Below, piece after piece: positions 1 through 11,241 of a stretch of 21,976 nucleotides of DNA. The translations under genes were made by a program, and so were the position numbers. The DNA is taken from positions 1-21,976 of the forward strand of contig JAAAJB010000577.1 in NCBI GenBank assembly GCA_016098155.1. The letters are read 5' to 3'. A model generated the notes under the pieces. It saw only the letters and a program-made list of their open reading frames with translations, made no database searches and was not told the origin of the DNA. The stretch is from Actinomortierella ambigua. Its lineage: Eukaryota; Mortierellomycota; Mortierellomycetes; Mortierellales; Mortierellaceae. Every line of letters begins with the position of its first letter. The stretch's first letter is position 1.

Positions 1-3000
1 GCGACACAATGAACCTGGCTGTCAAGTCGGAGATGCGCTGGATAGCCAAGAGGTGCGTCAGAGCAGTCACGGTGACAGAACTATTTTGCGCCTCTGAATT
101 TGGGAGCTTGACCGAATGATTGATGTGGGTGTTGACAAAGTCGACAATGGCCGAAGCATGATCTTCATGGCTACCATCCTCCACAATCGGGAGAAAATCT
201 TTGTTCCCGAAAGAGACGATCGAGTGTGTCATGGCCAGCAGGAAGATGCTCTTGACACATTGTTTCGTAACAACCAACGAGTCGGTGAGTGGCAAAGGGG
301 AGTCGGGGATCGGGACCGTAATAACCTCGCTAGTCTTACTACAGCTTGCTTGCTCGTGTCGCTCGTTGTTGGGTGAACTAGTTGGGCTGGACGGGGTACG
401 AGCTTCAGAAAACACTATGGTTGCTTGAAATCGCTTCGCACCTATGAGTTGATGGCATGTGACTGAGTCGAATCGACGGCTTCTCTCTAAAACGACCTCC
501 GTTGGCGGCTTGCCAAAGGTTTTGGCACCATCAAAAGATTCATCTGTGCGGCTCCAGTAGAAGAGCAGCTTGCACTGGGGTTCACTGGGGGTTGGGAGAC
601 TCCAAAGCTGCACCGTCCAACTGGCCCAGACGATAAACCGATCGCCTGTTGGAAGAATCTTGCCATCGGCCGCTTTGCGGAGCTCCCACGGCTCAGGGAT
701 GAACGAGAACACGCATCTGCTATACGAGGCTGGGTTGGTGGGATCCGCTCTCTTCCAGATCTCGACCTGTCGCTTGCATGTTTCCTGCCCTCGTCGCATC
801 CGAGGCTCCTTCGTCCTGAGCTCGAATCGACAGTCTTCAGGAGGTGGATCAACCTCTTTGTCTCTTTTCCCAGGAGATGGTCTAGGCATCCTGCAGTTAT
901 AGAAGCGGATGTCTTGGCCATCTGGTCGGCCGACAACACCAAGTTCAGGCCACTGTCTATGACCAAAGTTGACAAAGACGGTCGAACAGGAGAGCGGAGG
1001 GATACCTTTGACTTGACCCTCGACATCAAGACGGAGAGGATCGAGAACCAAAACTGATTGCTCACATTCGTCGTCGCCATGGAGCATCACGAGCAAAAAA
1101 TCGGACTGGGGAGAAGGAAAGACAACGCCCTCAATGATGCGATCCGAGAAGAGTCGACGACTAATGGTCATACCAGAGGAAGCATCGACGGTGGTGACTG
1201 AATTGTCGCCACCGACGATGGCGATGATGCCCTGGCTACATGTAACGCGCATCACCGTATCTTCCGAGAGGCCACTGGCTTGTAATCCAGTGATCTCGAT
1301 ACGGCCAATGGCCGATCCATTGCTGAGATCCCATGTCGAGCAATATCGTCCGTTCTCTTCGACCCAGAGGAACATGTTGTTGGTGATGGACCGGACCATG
1401 AGATCGCATGCTTCTGTCCTGGGTAAAGACGAGGACATGTTCACCAGCGGAATAGAATTTCTATGAACGAGCATATCGCCTTGCAGCTCGAAGACATCAA
1501 GGTACAAGCCATTGCAGAAGACGAATCTCTCTGGCAACGAAGGTGTGCCCAATGTACACTTGCCGACAAAGGCCGCATAACCGATGGAGCCTTCTATGTC
1601 GGACGGAACGCCCTTCATGTGACCGAGATATGGACCCAGAGTAGTTCTCGCAGTAGAAGTAGGGGGGGAGGGCTCCTCTTCTTCGCCAATCAGAAACAGA
1701 GGGGTGTTGCCAGGATCGATATGGTCGACGATATAGCTGTCGGAGTAACCTGTGGAACGTGTGGCGTCAGGCTTGCGGAAGAGGCGCACTCCAAACGTGG
1801 ATCTTGGAACCCGACAATTCACCTTCCAGTCGCGGATTTCGGGGATCTGGTAGACAGCGATATGCTCACCAGTGGCTGAGATGGCAAGCTCCAGAGGAAT
1901 CTCCCGAGCTTGAGGAATCTCTCGGGCACGAGGAATCTCTGAATCGTTAGGATCCTGCGGAGTCTGGTGAAACTGGATATCGGCATAGGCTTGGACCTCT
2001 GGTACCCTTCGATCCATGTTGTTGACATCGTCGGTACGCCAGACTTTAACTTCGATCCGCTGGGAAAATGCGATGAGCGCTGCCATAAATTCGCCGTTCT
2101 TGGACGTGACCAGTCGTGTCACAACACCTTTGTTACTTGACTCATCTTCGTCGACATCAGCGCCTCCATCGCCAGGGTGACCTTGATTTCCACCGCCAGG
2201 ATGAACTTGGTTTCCACCGTTGCCTGAGTGGCTGATAGGTGGTGCCTGAGTGGGAAGCGTAAAGTCTGCGTCGGATGGGGGAGATACAACGGAATCTGTT
2301 TCCAGAGTGCATTGAATGAAATTTGATATTAGATTGGTGCTTTCATGGCTGACAATGACACTCATTATCGTTTCTCCTTCTCTCGTGAACAAATGCATAC
2401 CTCGGTGTGAACGTTTCTTCTCAATGGGGACCAGTTCTAGCGATCGGATCCACAGTACACCAAAATGATCCGTGCTCCATCCCTTGTCTTGCATGATCCG
2501 GATGTTGACTTGAGCGATGCCATCGTGAGGACGAACCCCAAACTGGTCTTCTGCCTTCAGGTAATGCCAACCTGTGATTCCATCTACGTAGTGCAGGCAA
2601 CAGAGATTATGGTATGTCAGAGTTGAGCAGCAACATTTTGAGAGGAGAGTGGGATGTACATAGGGAGGCTGCAACTTGACTGTACGTTACCGACGTTCGT
2701 GACGAATCGGGTGTAGAAAACATCCGATACTCCAGTGTGAATATATCGTACAACGATACGCACCAAAAACCGAGCCGCGCTCATCTCTGCAACGACCTGC
2801 TTCACCCTCAAGTACAGCGTGCATAGACCAGAGGTCACATCTTGAAAGTTGGCGATGAGCACTAAGGTGTGGTTGGTCAATTGTCCAGGTGTCTCTGGTC
2901 TGCCACCTTGAGTTGCTCTCTGATTCCTTGGAGGGAAGTGAGCTGAGAGCTCTTCGGGTGACTCGTCGGGTGACTCTTCGGATGGCTCTTCGTGTGACAG

Positions 3001-3446
3001 AGCATAGTATGGAGCGTCAGAAGGCATGTGCTCCATAGCCAGGAACCATCTTTGCTGAGTACCTAGAGTAGACGAGTCGGAGAGAAGGAGCAGGAGGTGT
3101 GGGTGGGGGAGAGAGAGATATATATGGTAAGTAAGTGAGTGAGTGAAAATGTGGGTTTGTTGGTGTCCAGGAGCATAATTCACCTACCGCTGGGAGTAGC
3201 GCGATGTTGAGTAGTCTCAGCGGGCCATATCGTGCCATGCCAAAATGCTCGATTTACATCTCGCGCCTCGAGGTACGCTTTGGTGATTTTGTACTTCCAC
3301 TGCTGACGCTGGACCATTGCCACCTGTGCCGGGTCTGCCGCCTCAGGAGCATCAGGTTCGAAATCAAAGTCCAGATCGCTATCATCGTCATGGTGGTCCA
3401 CGGCCGGGAGGCCACCGTCGTCCTCCAGGGTATCATTTTGTGACAT
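1..3446 (-). CDS. Large WD40-like propeller protein, probable TRP-like channel, copy B (3' end outside window)
   Basis: Paralogue of the gene at 5094-10608. My exons are 3446-3188, 3062-2691, 2583-2401 and 2295 to beyond position 1; all junctions are phase 1 and the frame stays open, giving about 1036 residues in the window. Exon 1 encodes an acidic N-terminus (DDDSDLDFDFEPD). Exon 2 has acidic SPD/SPEE repeats and then a beta-rich domain (LVLIANFQDVTSG). Exon 3 has GWHYLKAEDQFGVRPHDG and LWIRSLELVP. Exon 4 carries propeller-like blades such as RLVTSKNGEFMAALIAFSQ, VEENGRYCSTWDLSNGSA and TGDRFIVWASWTVQLW. It has no stop up to the edge, so nothing here marks it as a pseudogene. Exon 4 is about 110 nt longer than the matching part of copy A, partly through an in-frame tandem EIPRAR/EIPQAR repeat. 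The membrane part would lie outside the window. An in-frame upstream ATG at 3551 exists, but I prefer 3446, matching copy A. Confidence 0.78.
1901..1945 (-). repeat. Short in-frame tandem repeat in copy B
   Basis: Related 18-nt units encode EIPRAR, EIPQAR and EIPLEL in succession. Copy A has only one equivalent, KIPLEI, at about 9160-9180. The expansion keeps the frame, which fits a retained coding sequence. Confidence 0.7.
2296..2400 (-). other. Intron 3 of copy B
   Basis: The donor is GTATGC after exon base 2401, with a CTAAT branch-like site and acceptor ACAG before 2295. The aligned stretch of copy A (9475-9578) differs by small indels that would break the frame if it were coding. Exons on both sides keep phase 1 in both copies. 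Confidence 0.75.
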
Positions 3447-5093
3447 GGAGTTCTCTGGCTTGGTGAGGTTGTTGGACTGCAGCGAAATGGAGAGAGAATG
3501 GTGAGGAGATGAAATGAGAATGCAGGCGATGCTGTACACATCGTTGTCCAACCTTTACTTCTGTTTGTTCACCCAACCTTGGGCAAACTTTAAGAGCAGA
3601 GCAATGCGTACCTTCTTCTGTGAATGCTCTCATGTCCCCCATGGCTCTCTTCCCACTAACTGCGTGGGGGGGGGGTGGGCCAATCTCTCCCCTTGATCCT
3701 CCGAGGGACATCAACAAACGGTGGAGCGTGCGTCCTGCTGGTATGTTTTTTCCCTTGCCCTTGCCACACCCCCTTTCTCTGCTTGGCCATCTTGTGTTCA
3801 ACCACATCACATACTGTCCCCAGTGCATGCTGGGAAGCGGAGAAAATGGTGTTCAGAGTGACCGAGACCCGAGCTCTCGGTAGCGTAAGGCGACCTCAAT
3901 CTAGCTTGGGAGTCCCCGAGCCATCCTGGCAGTGATTCAATAGCCACCAGTTAACACATATGGAGGATGAGAGGACGACAATGCGAGTTTCGCGTACTTT
4001 TGTGAACACTCTTTCCTTTGCTGCATGTATATGGAGGCATAAAAACAACAAACATGCAAATTTTCCCCAGGGGGGAGGGCAGAAAAGATGGTTTGTTTGG
4101 ACCGAGTCTGTGGGCTTATTTGTCAAGACGGAGACAACTCCCAGCATCCAAATGCCTCGAGCTCTGAGGAAACCGTAGCCGACCTTCGTAGCCGATGTTG
4201 CACCCTGTGGACCAATCCGGTGTACGAGCTTGCTCTTGGCGAGTTTAGAGGAATCAACTACTTGTCAGAGAGGGGATGATGGAGAAATGAGGAACATTTA
4301 ACTTCATTCGATCATCTTCCCACCCCCCTCTGTTAAGATCCCCCCTTCTCCGCGGAAAAAAACTGGCGCTTCTTGAACTCGACTGAATCTTTTTCCCATG
4401 AAAAGGGACAAGTTTCCTTCGCGCAAAACCCAATCTCAACGAAGACTGGCAGTTATCTTAAGAGTCAATAGTTCTGAAAAGGGAGCAGCTTCCACATCCA
4501 GACTGTTGACAGACAATAAACTCAGTCGCTCATCTGCGCATAGCTGGGAATGCAAGTTGGAGAGGGGAAAGGCCTGCACAGAGAGTTGGGGCTCCTCTTC
4601 CGTCATAACTTCCAAGGCAGCCAGCCATGTATTGTGGAATGTCTTTTCACGCCTTTTTACCGTGCTTTGGACCCCTATTAGGGCTACCCTCCACATGATC
4701 TAGCTGTCAGAGGCAAAAACTGCCACAATAACGATAATACACGAGTGTAGACCAATTGCATACCATTCGAAATGTTTTTTTTGAAGATGCGACACCTCAC
4801 CAAGGCTTGCTCTTCCATCCCCTCAAGAGTAATAGTACCTCCTCAACTTAGCATCGTAATACTCTTCAATTGATAAACATGGCGACTCATGCCGCCCGCT
4901 GCACCAACGAGGCGCCTACTATGCTCCGTCGTGGAGTGATGGAAGATTGTTTCATTTCACCCCATGCCCCTATTTCCCATACCGCGTACCGAAAAAATCT
5001 ATAGACGATCAATGTGGACGAGTTTGCAGTATGCGGGCACGATGAGCTTTAGAGCTATATTTCAATAGCTGCAGCAGGGGAATGACAAGAATA
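3447..5093. other. Intergenic region between copy A 3' end and copy B 5' end
   Basis: No convincing gene is visible in these 1.65 kb; the open frames are short and lack recognisable motifs. The first 90 nt or so (to about 3535) match the 5' flank of copy A, including TTTCGCTGCAG followed by CAACAACCTCACCAAG on the minus strand. That marks the upstream limit of the duplication and probably the 5' UTR, possibly with a UTR intron ending at CTGCAG. The rest should hold the copy B promoter and the copy A terminator. A G run lies at about 3664-3673. Confidence 0.6.
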
Positions 5094-8000
5094 TCATCCA
5101 TCCCTGTTGACTATTTGATTGTACTTTTCGGCCTCTCGTATAAGGGCCATATAGAAGATGGCACTGGGGAACGGCTGGCTCCTCCGCCGCAAGTACGATG
5201 ATCGACGATGTAGGAATCCAGCTAGACCGCTTAACCATTTAAAATTCTGTCCCAAGGACAACAGAAATCTACCCACCGTCTCAGCCGCCGATAGAGTCTG
5301 TGAAAGCTGCTGCCGCCATGCACGTTCACCATATTTGGTAGCGTCCGCGAAGGCAGTAATCGCTTGGCCTGTTGTTTTCAACATATAAAGGATATCGAGT
5401 CTTGGAGTCAGAATATAAATGACTTTATCAGATTCTCTCTCTCTCTCTCTCACAACACATCCGCGTTAAGATAGCACTCACCAAGCACAGTCAACCAGAC
5501 AATGAAGGAAAAGAAGTAGAAGAGAGCCATGCTGCCGAGAAAGTCAAGCCTCTTGTTGTCAAGAATAGTCCTCACAAAATCATATCGTCCAACCTAGAAA
5601 TGACGAACCATGAAGTATCCAAGGCAAGGGAGCATAGGGGGGGGGGTGGAGAGAATAGTTAGATCTTCGGTCAGCCTAGAGCGACATTCACCTTGCTGGT
5701 CAAAGTGGTCACCGTGCAATAAAGTGCCCATAGATAGATTATTAATACCAAGAAGAAGAATAACGTAAACACATATTCTCCGGATACCCCGTATGGAATG
5801 CCAGATGTCAGCGGTCGTTCCCATGTGCCATCCTTGCATTGAGTCTTGTAAACATAGAGAATATACATCGCACTGTGAGTGATCCCATAGAGCATCATGA
5901 GGAACATAATGAAGTGGTTTCGGATCTTCGTCGCGATTTTTGCAATGGTGTATAAAATCACACCAATAGGCTGAAACACTCGGAGCTCGACAATCTAGTC
6001 GTTGATTTTTGGGAGCCAACATGCAGACAAGAGCTTAGTGGTATGGAGGTGAGAGAGAAACGGATCACCATCTACAAAAGCGACTCCTTACTAGGTGAAG
6101 AAATATGACGACAATGACAACGGGTGTGAGGCCGAACTGCTGAGGTGCATCTCCTTCCTCTCTATCCGCTACAAAGTGTGAGTTGAGCGTTTCGATCAAA
6201 CACGCAATAGTGTACAAAATAGAGTACACCCCTATGTAGTCGAAGAGCGTCCTGTACAAGTAAAGGCATGGATGAGCGCCTAATCGTGACAAAAAACAAA
6301 CATTCTTCCCTGCAATCTTCAATGGGCCAATTGGAGGAAGATACCTACCAAGAGTAGCCGGAGGCACGTCTATTACGGTGTGGGATATACTCAAGCAACA
6401 GGAGACCGCATCCCAGGACGATGTCGGCAATGATGAGTCGAAACCATACATCTCCCAAATAGAGATCCTCGAGTCCCTCGGGTGAGTCGACCTTCTCGGA
6501 GCTACGCATCTGAGTGAGTGTCATTGCCATAAAGATGCCATAGTATAGCAGCAGGAAGGTGTAGCGGATCGTCCAATAGATCAGTCCGTATTGCCACCAC
6601 TTTCCGAATGGACGACGAGAAAGAAGAAAAAGAGTATAGAATTAGAAACTTCACCCCTGTACCTTCAAGGCGAGCCTCGTCAACCAAGACTATGTATGCA
6701 TCGTCTCCTGCTGTCTTCACCGTCCGCTATTGCCAGCACCTTATAGCTCAGAATAGCCATCTGAGAAGGGCTATCAAAGTAGTTCTGTCCCGCGAGCAGA
6801 TGGAACTTGGATTCGTGGCCAAGGATAAGTAAGCTCGGGAAGGGAACAGTATAGATCCTCCAGGAGTTGGCTAACGGGGTCGCAGTGGGCTTGGCTATTT
6901 CCTTGAACTTTGTGACACGATTCTCGATATCGCACCTGCTCTGCTCCCGGAGCCGCAGGATGGAGACTGGTGTCTGATGATCCGTGAGCGCGATCCATTG
7001 TCTGGCAGTGATCCCTTCAAATCCCGTGATCGCCTGATTTAAGCCGACTTGCTGAGCTGGAATGTAGGAGATCTTTCTTAGGAAATCTTTGAGAAGCTCA
7101 GGGTATTTGTTCTTGAGCACCCCGAACCAGCGTTCAAGTGGCGTAACAAAAGCTGGACAGCCGGTGCAGGCTTTTCTGACACAGTACGCAAGAATAGCCC
7201 GAAACGACTCGTACTCAAAGGCATTGGCGATAAAGGCAATTTCCCTATCGTTGCGTGGGATCCACATGCAGTCCATGTTCTCAAATAATGATGCAATGAA
7301 TCTGGACGTCAATTCGGAGATACGCTTGATAGCGAAGAGGTGCGTCAGAACAGTCCTGGCGACCGGACTATTTTCCGCCTCTGGATTCGGGAGCTTGACC
7401 GAATGGTTGATGTGGGTGTTGACAAAGTCGATAATGGCCGAAGCATGGTCTCTATAGCTGCCATCTTGTACAGTCGGGTTGCTCTCCAATGAGACGATCA
7501 AGTGCGTCAAGGCCAACAAGAAAATACTCTCGACGCATTGTTCCGTCGCATTCAGAGAGTCCGCAAGTTGCAAAGAATCATCAGGAATCGGGAGCGTGAT
7601 GGTTCTTCTGCCTGACGAGTGGAAATCCCCTCGATGATACTGTTGACCATAAAGTAAGTCGTCATGGCGATCACTTGCAGCTCTCATGTTCGAAAAGCCA
7701 ACGTTGACTTGAAATTGCTTCTCACCAATGAGTTGATGACAAGAGGCTAGGTCGAATTGACGGTAGTACGCTAAAATGACCTCAGTTGGCGACTTGCCAC
7801 GGCTATCACGATTGCGAAAAGAGTCATTTGTGCTACTCCAATAGAAGAGAAGTTTGCACTGTGGCTCGCGGGGGGTTGGGAGACTCCAGAGTTGCACCGT
7901 CCAACTGGCCCAGACGATAAACCGATCGCCTGTTGGAAGAATTATGCCATTGGCTGGACTATGGAGCTCCCATGGCTCAGGGATGAACGAGAACACGCAT

Positions 8001-10608
8001 TTACCGTACGAGGCTGGGTTGGTGGGATCCGCCTTCTTCCAGATCTCGACTTGTCGCTTGCACGTCTCCTGCCCTAGCCGCATCAGAGGCTCCTTTGTCC
8101 TAAGCTCGAATCGACAGTCTTCAGGAGGTTGTTCAACATTTGCTCTTCGTCCTTCGTGGGTTGGTCTAGGCATCCTACAGTTGTAGAGGCGGATATCTTG
8201 GCCATCTGGTCGGCCGACAACACCAAGATCAGGCCACTGCCTATGGCCAAAGTTGACAAAGACGGTCGAACGGGAGAGCGGAGGGATACCTTTGACTTGA
8301 CCTTCGACATCAAGGCGGAGTGGGTCGAGAACCAAGACCGATTGCTCACATTCGTCGACGCCACGGAGCATGACGAGCAAAAAATCGGACTGAGGGGAAG
8401 CAAAGACAATGCTCTCGATGATGCGACCCGAAAAGAGTCGACAACTAATGGTCACACCAGAGGAGGCATCGACTGTGGTTATTGAATTGTCGTCGCCCAC
8501 AACAGCGATGATACTCTGACTGTATGCAAATCGTATCACTCTGACTCTTAAAAGGCCACCGATTTGCAATCCAGTGATCTCGATACGACCAATGGCCGAT
8601 CCATTGCTGAGATTCCATGTCGAGCAATATCGTCCGTTCTCTTCGACCCAAAGGAACATGTTGTTGGTAATGGAGCGAACCATGAGATCGCAAGCTTCTG
8701 TCCTCTGTAAGGATGAGGGCATGTTCAACAGTGAAATAGAATTTCTATGAACGAGCAAATCGCCTTGCAGCTCGAAGACATCAAGGTACAAGCCATTGCA
8801 GAAGACGAATCTCTCTGGCAACGAAGGTACTCCCGAAGTGTTCTTGTCGATAAAGGTCGCATAGCCGACGGAGTTTTTGATGTTGGACGGGAGGCCCTTC
8901 AGGTGATCGAGATGCGGAACCAGAATAGGTCTCGCAGCAAAAGTGACAAGAGGGACTCCCATTTCGTCGCCAATATCGACCTGAGGATTGTTGACACTTA
9001 GATCGGAATCATGGATTGCAGTATGGCAAAGAGCATTAAGGTTGCGAAAGATGCATACCTCGAACGTCGACTTTGGGGTCTGGTCTGTCTTCTGCCATTC
9101 GCCGACTTCGGGAACCTGGAAGACGGCGATGTGTTCGCCAGTGGCTGAGATGGCAATTTCCAAAGGAATCTTATCGGCTTTAGGAAGATGAATGTCAGTG
9201 CAGGCTTGGACGTCTGGTGTTCTTCGATCCATGCTGTTGACATCGTCGGTACGCCAGACTTTAACCTCGACCCGCTGAGAAAATACGATGAGGGCTGCCA
9301 AAAATTCGCCATTCTTGGAGGTGACCAGTCGAGTCACAACACCGTCATCTACGCCGTCTTGATCGCCTTCACCGCCAGGATAATCTTGGTTCCCACCATT
9401 GCTTGAGTGGCTGGCAGATGATGCCCGAGTGGACAACATGAAGTCTGCATCAGATGGGGGATGTACAACTGGATCTGTATATGGAGTGCGTAGATGGAGA
9501 CGCGGTGTTAGGATGGTCTGTACTTTCATGACTGACATATGACAAAGTCTTTTCCTGCTCTCTTGAATAAAAGCATACCTGCTAAATGTGAACGGTGCTC
9601 TCCAAAGGGGACCAGTTCAAGAGATCGAATCCACAGTAGGCCACAATGACCCGTATTGTCCCCATTGTCTTGCATGATCCGGATGTTGACTTGAGCGACG
9701 CCTTTGTGGGGACGAACCCCAAACTGGTCTTCTGCCCTCAGGTAATGCCAACCTGTGATTCCATCTACGTAGTGTAGGCAACAGAGATATGGCATGTCAG
9801 AGCTGAGCAGTAACATTTTAGGAAGAAGGGTATGTAGACAAGGAGGCTTCGGGTTGACTGTACGTTACCGACGTTCTTGATGAATCGGGTGTAGAATATT
9901 TCTGATATTCCAGTGTGAACATATAGTATGACGATACGCACCAAAAACCGAGCCGCTTTCTCCTCGGCGATGGCCTGCTTCACCCTTAGGTACAGCGTGT
10001 TTGGACCAGAGGTCACATCTTGAAAGTTGGCGATGAGCACCAAGGTGTTGTTGGTCGATTGTCCAGGTGTCTCTGGTCTGTCACCTTGAGTTGCTTTATG
10101 ATTCCTTGGAGGGAAGCGAGCTGAGAACTCCTCGGGTGACACTTCGGGCGACACGTCGGGCGAGTCTGGGAGCGATGCGTTGAGAGCGTAATATGCATCG
10201 TCAGAAGGCATGTGCTCCATAGCCAGGAACCATCTTTGCTGAATACCTGGCACAGACGAGTCGGAGAGAAGTAGGGGAGAGAGAGATATGGTAAGTGAGT
10301 GATTGAGTGAAAAATATGAGTTTGCTTGTTTCCAGGGGCATGATTCACCTACCACTGGGAGTATATTCACGATGAGCGGTCTCAGTGTGCCATATCTTGC
10401 GATGCCAAAAATCGCGTTCCACCTGTCGCGCTTCGAGGAATGCCCTATTGATTTGGTGCTTCAACTGCTGATGCTGGTCCATTACCGCTTGGGCCGGGTC
10501 TACCGCGTCAGGACCATCAAGTTCGAAATCAAAGTCCAGATCGCTATCGTCGTCGTAGTCTATGGCTGTGAGGCCAACATCATCCTCTGGTATGTCAATT
10601 TGTGACAT
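5094..10608 (-). CDS. WD40-like propeller protein with C-terminal TRP-like ion transport region, copy A (complete)
   Basis: My model has nine exons: 10608-10353, 10246-9869, 9764-9579, 9474-6740, 6599-6349, 6251-6092, 5970-5692, 5593-5482 and 5368-5094. All are in phase and give about 1543 aa. Residues 1-85 are acidic. A beta-rich domain (LVLIANFQDVTSG, GWHYLRAEDQFGVRPHKG) follows. Exon 4 is WD40-like, with blades such as VEENGRYCSTWNLSNGSA and FIVWASWTVQLWSLPTP, then a helical linker (LERWFGVLKNKYPELLKDF). From residue 1186 there are about seven hydrophobic segments, starting at WWQYGLIYWTIRYTF and ending at LDFLGSMALFYFFSFIVWL. The stretch GRYDFV, last segment, then ERAWRQQLSQTLSAAE resembles the pore-to-S6 and post-S6 region of fungal TRP-like channels as I know them. 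It is probably an integral membrane protein with a cytosolic propeller. Channel activity is inferred, the pore is not clearly conserved, and the last exon end is the least certain part. Confidence 0.75.
5434..5451. repeat. TC microsatellite in intron 8 of copy A
   Basis: About nine TC units lie inside the inferred intron 5369-5481. As GA on the transcribed strand this adds no polypyrimidine tract, so it is probably a neutral repeat. Confidence 0.8.
6600..6739 (-). other. Intron 4 of copy A, where the reading frame appears broken
   Basis: The long exon reads to SQMAILSYK and then hits a stop within 17 codons. A donor right after the K codon (GTGCTGG, 6739), a TTCTAATTC branch site, a long pyrimidine tract and an AAAG acceptor before 6599 join it in phase 0 to WWQYGLIYW. 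The join YK-WWQYG looks natural before a first membrane segment. The donor GTGCTG is weaker than the others in this gene. Confidence 0.7.
9475..9578 (-). other. Intron 3 of copy A
   Basis: Donor GTATGC, branch site CCTAAC and acceptor ATACAG. Phase 1 on both sides joins GCA G to AT CCA and gives ADPVVHPPSDADF. An in-frame ATG at 9538 lies inside this intron and is not the protein start. The equivalent intron in copy B is 2296-2400. Confidence 0.78.
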
Positions 10609-11241
10609 GGTGTTCTCCGCCTTGGTGAGGTTGTTAGACTGCAGCGAAATGTAAAGAGAATTGTGAGATGAAATGAAATGAGATTGCAAGCGATGCTGAG
10701 AGAAATTGCTTCTCAACCTTGTTTTTGGTCTCCCAGGTTCTCTATTGCCCCTCTCGCTTGGCTCTCTTTCTTTGCTGTGTTCACACACCCGCCGCAATAC
10801 ATGCGAAAATAAATTGTGTGGAACCCGAGCGCCTGGCGAGGCTCACGGGCAAACTACCAAGTAAGAGGACCTCATTGCTTACGCAACCTACCAATGACCT
10901 ACGTAACTTGCCAGCAGTCATCGCCAATATTTGGAAGGCGAGAGGATGAAGGGTGGAATATAGTGTGGAGGCAGAGTAACTTTGACCATCAAATTTACTA
11001 CATCTCTAGGAAGATATGCACATTTCCTAGTCATACTTCTGTTGACCCTTGCCTTCAGTGAGTTCATGCATGCAGGTGAACACTGGAAAATCGACATCCC
11101 GAGGACAAGGAATTTGTCCCTCCCTTGGGCTAAACAAAACACCTGTTGCTTTTATATAAATACCCCCATCCGCAGGCAGACAGGGAGCAGCGTTGTCTAT
11201 GTGTGGGAGGGGAAATTGTAAAGTGGAGGATCAAAAACTAT
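10609..11241. other. Intergenic region: copy A promoter side and arrestin 3' side
   Basis: No gene is seen in these 633 nt. The 90 nt next to 10608 match the flank of copy B and are probably 5' UTR. A TATATAAA string lies at about 11153-11160. It points rightwards, away from copy A, so it is not an obvious TATA box for either neighbour. The arrestin terminator should lie in the right-hand part. Confidence 0.6.

Noticed and set aside
487..1080. A 197-codon minus-strand frame
   Set aside because: It is out of frame with the copy B coding sequence, which matches copy A; a similar shadow occurs in copy A at 8083-8409.
4398..4703. A 101-codon plus-strand frame in the intergenic region
   Set aside because: It has no recognisable motif, no good start context and an overlapping open frame on the other strand; a chance frame is the simplest reading.
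6680..6740. A one-base frameshift or very short (13 or 31 nt) intron in copy A
   Set aside because: A 140-nt intron with donor after SYK, a branch site and a pyrimidine tract restores the frame without assuming an error or an unusually short intron.
9475..9538. Start codon for the propeller protein at 9538
   Set aside because: It lies inside intron 3; upstream exons are conserved in both copies and join in phase.
11153..11160. TATATAAA as a promoter for a gene between copy A and the arrestin
   Set aside because: No coding exon follows to its right except antisense to the arrestin, so there is nothing for it to drive on present evidence.
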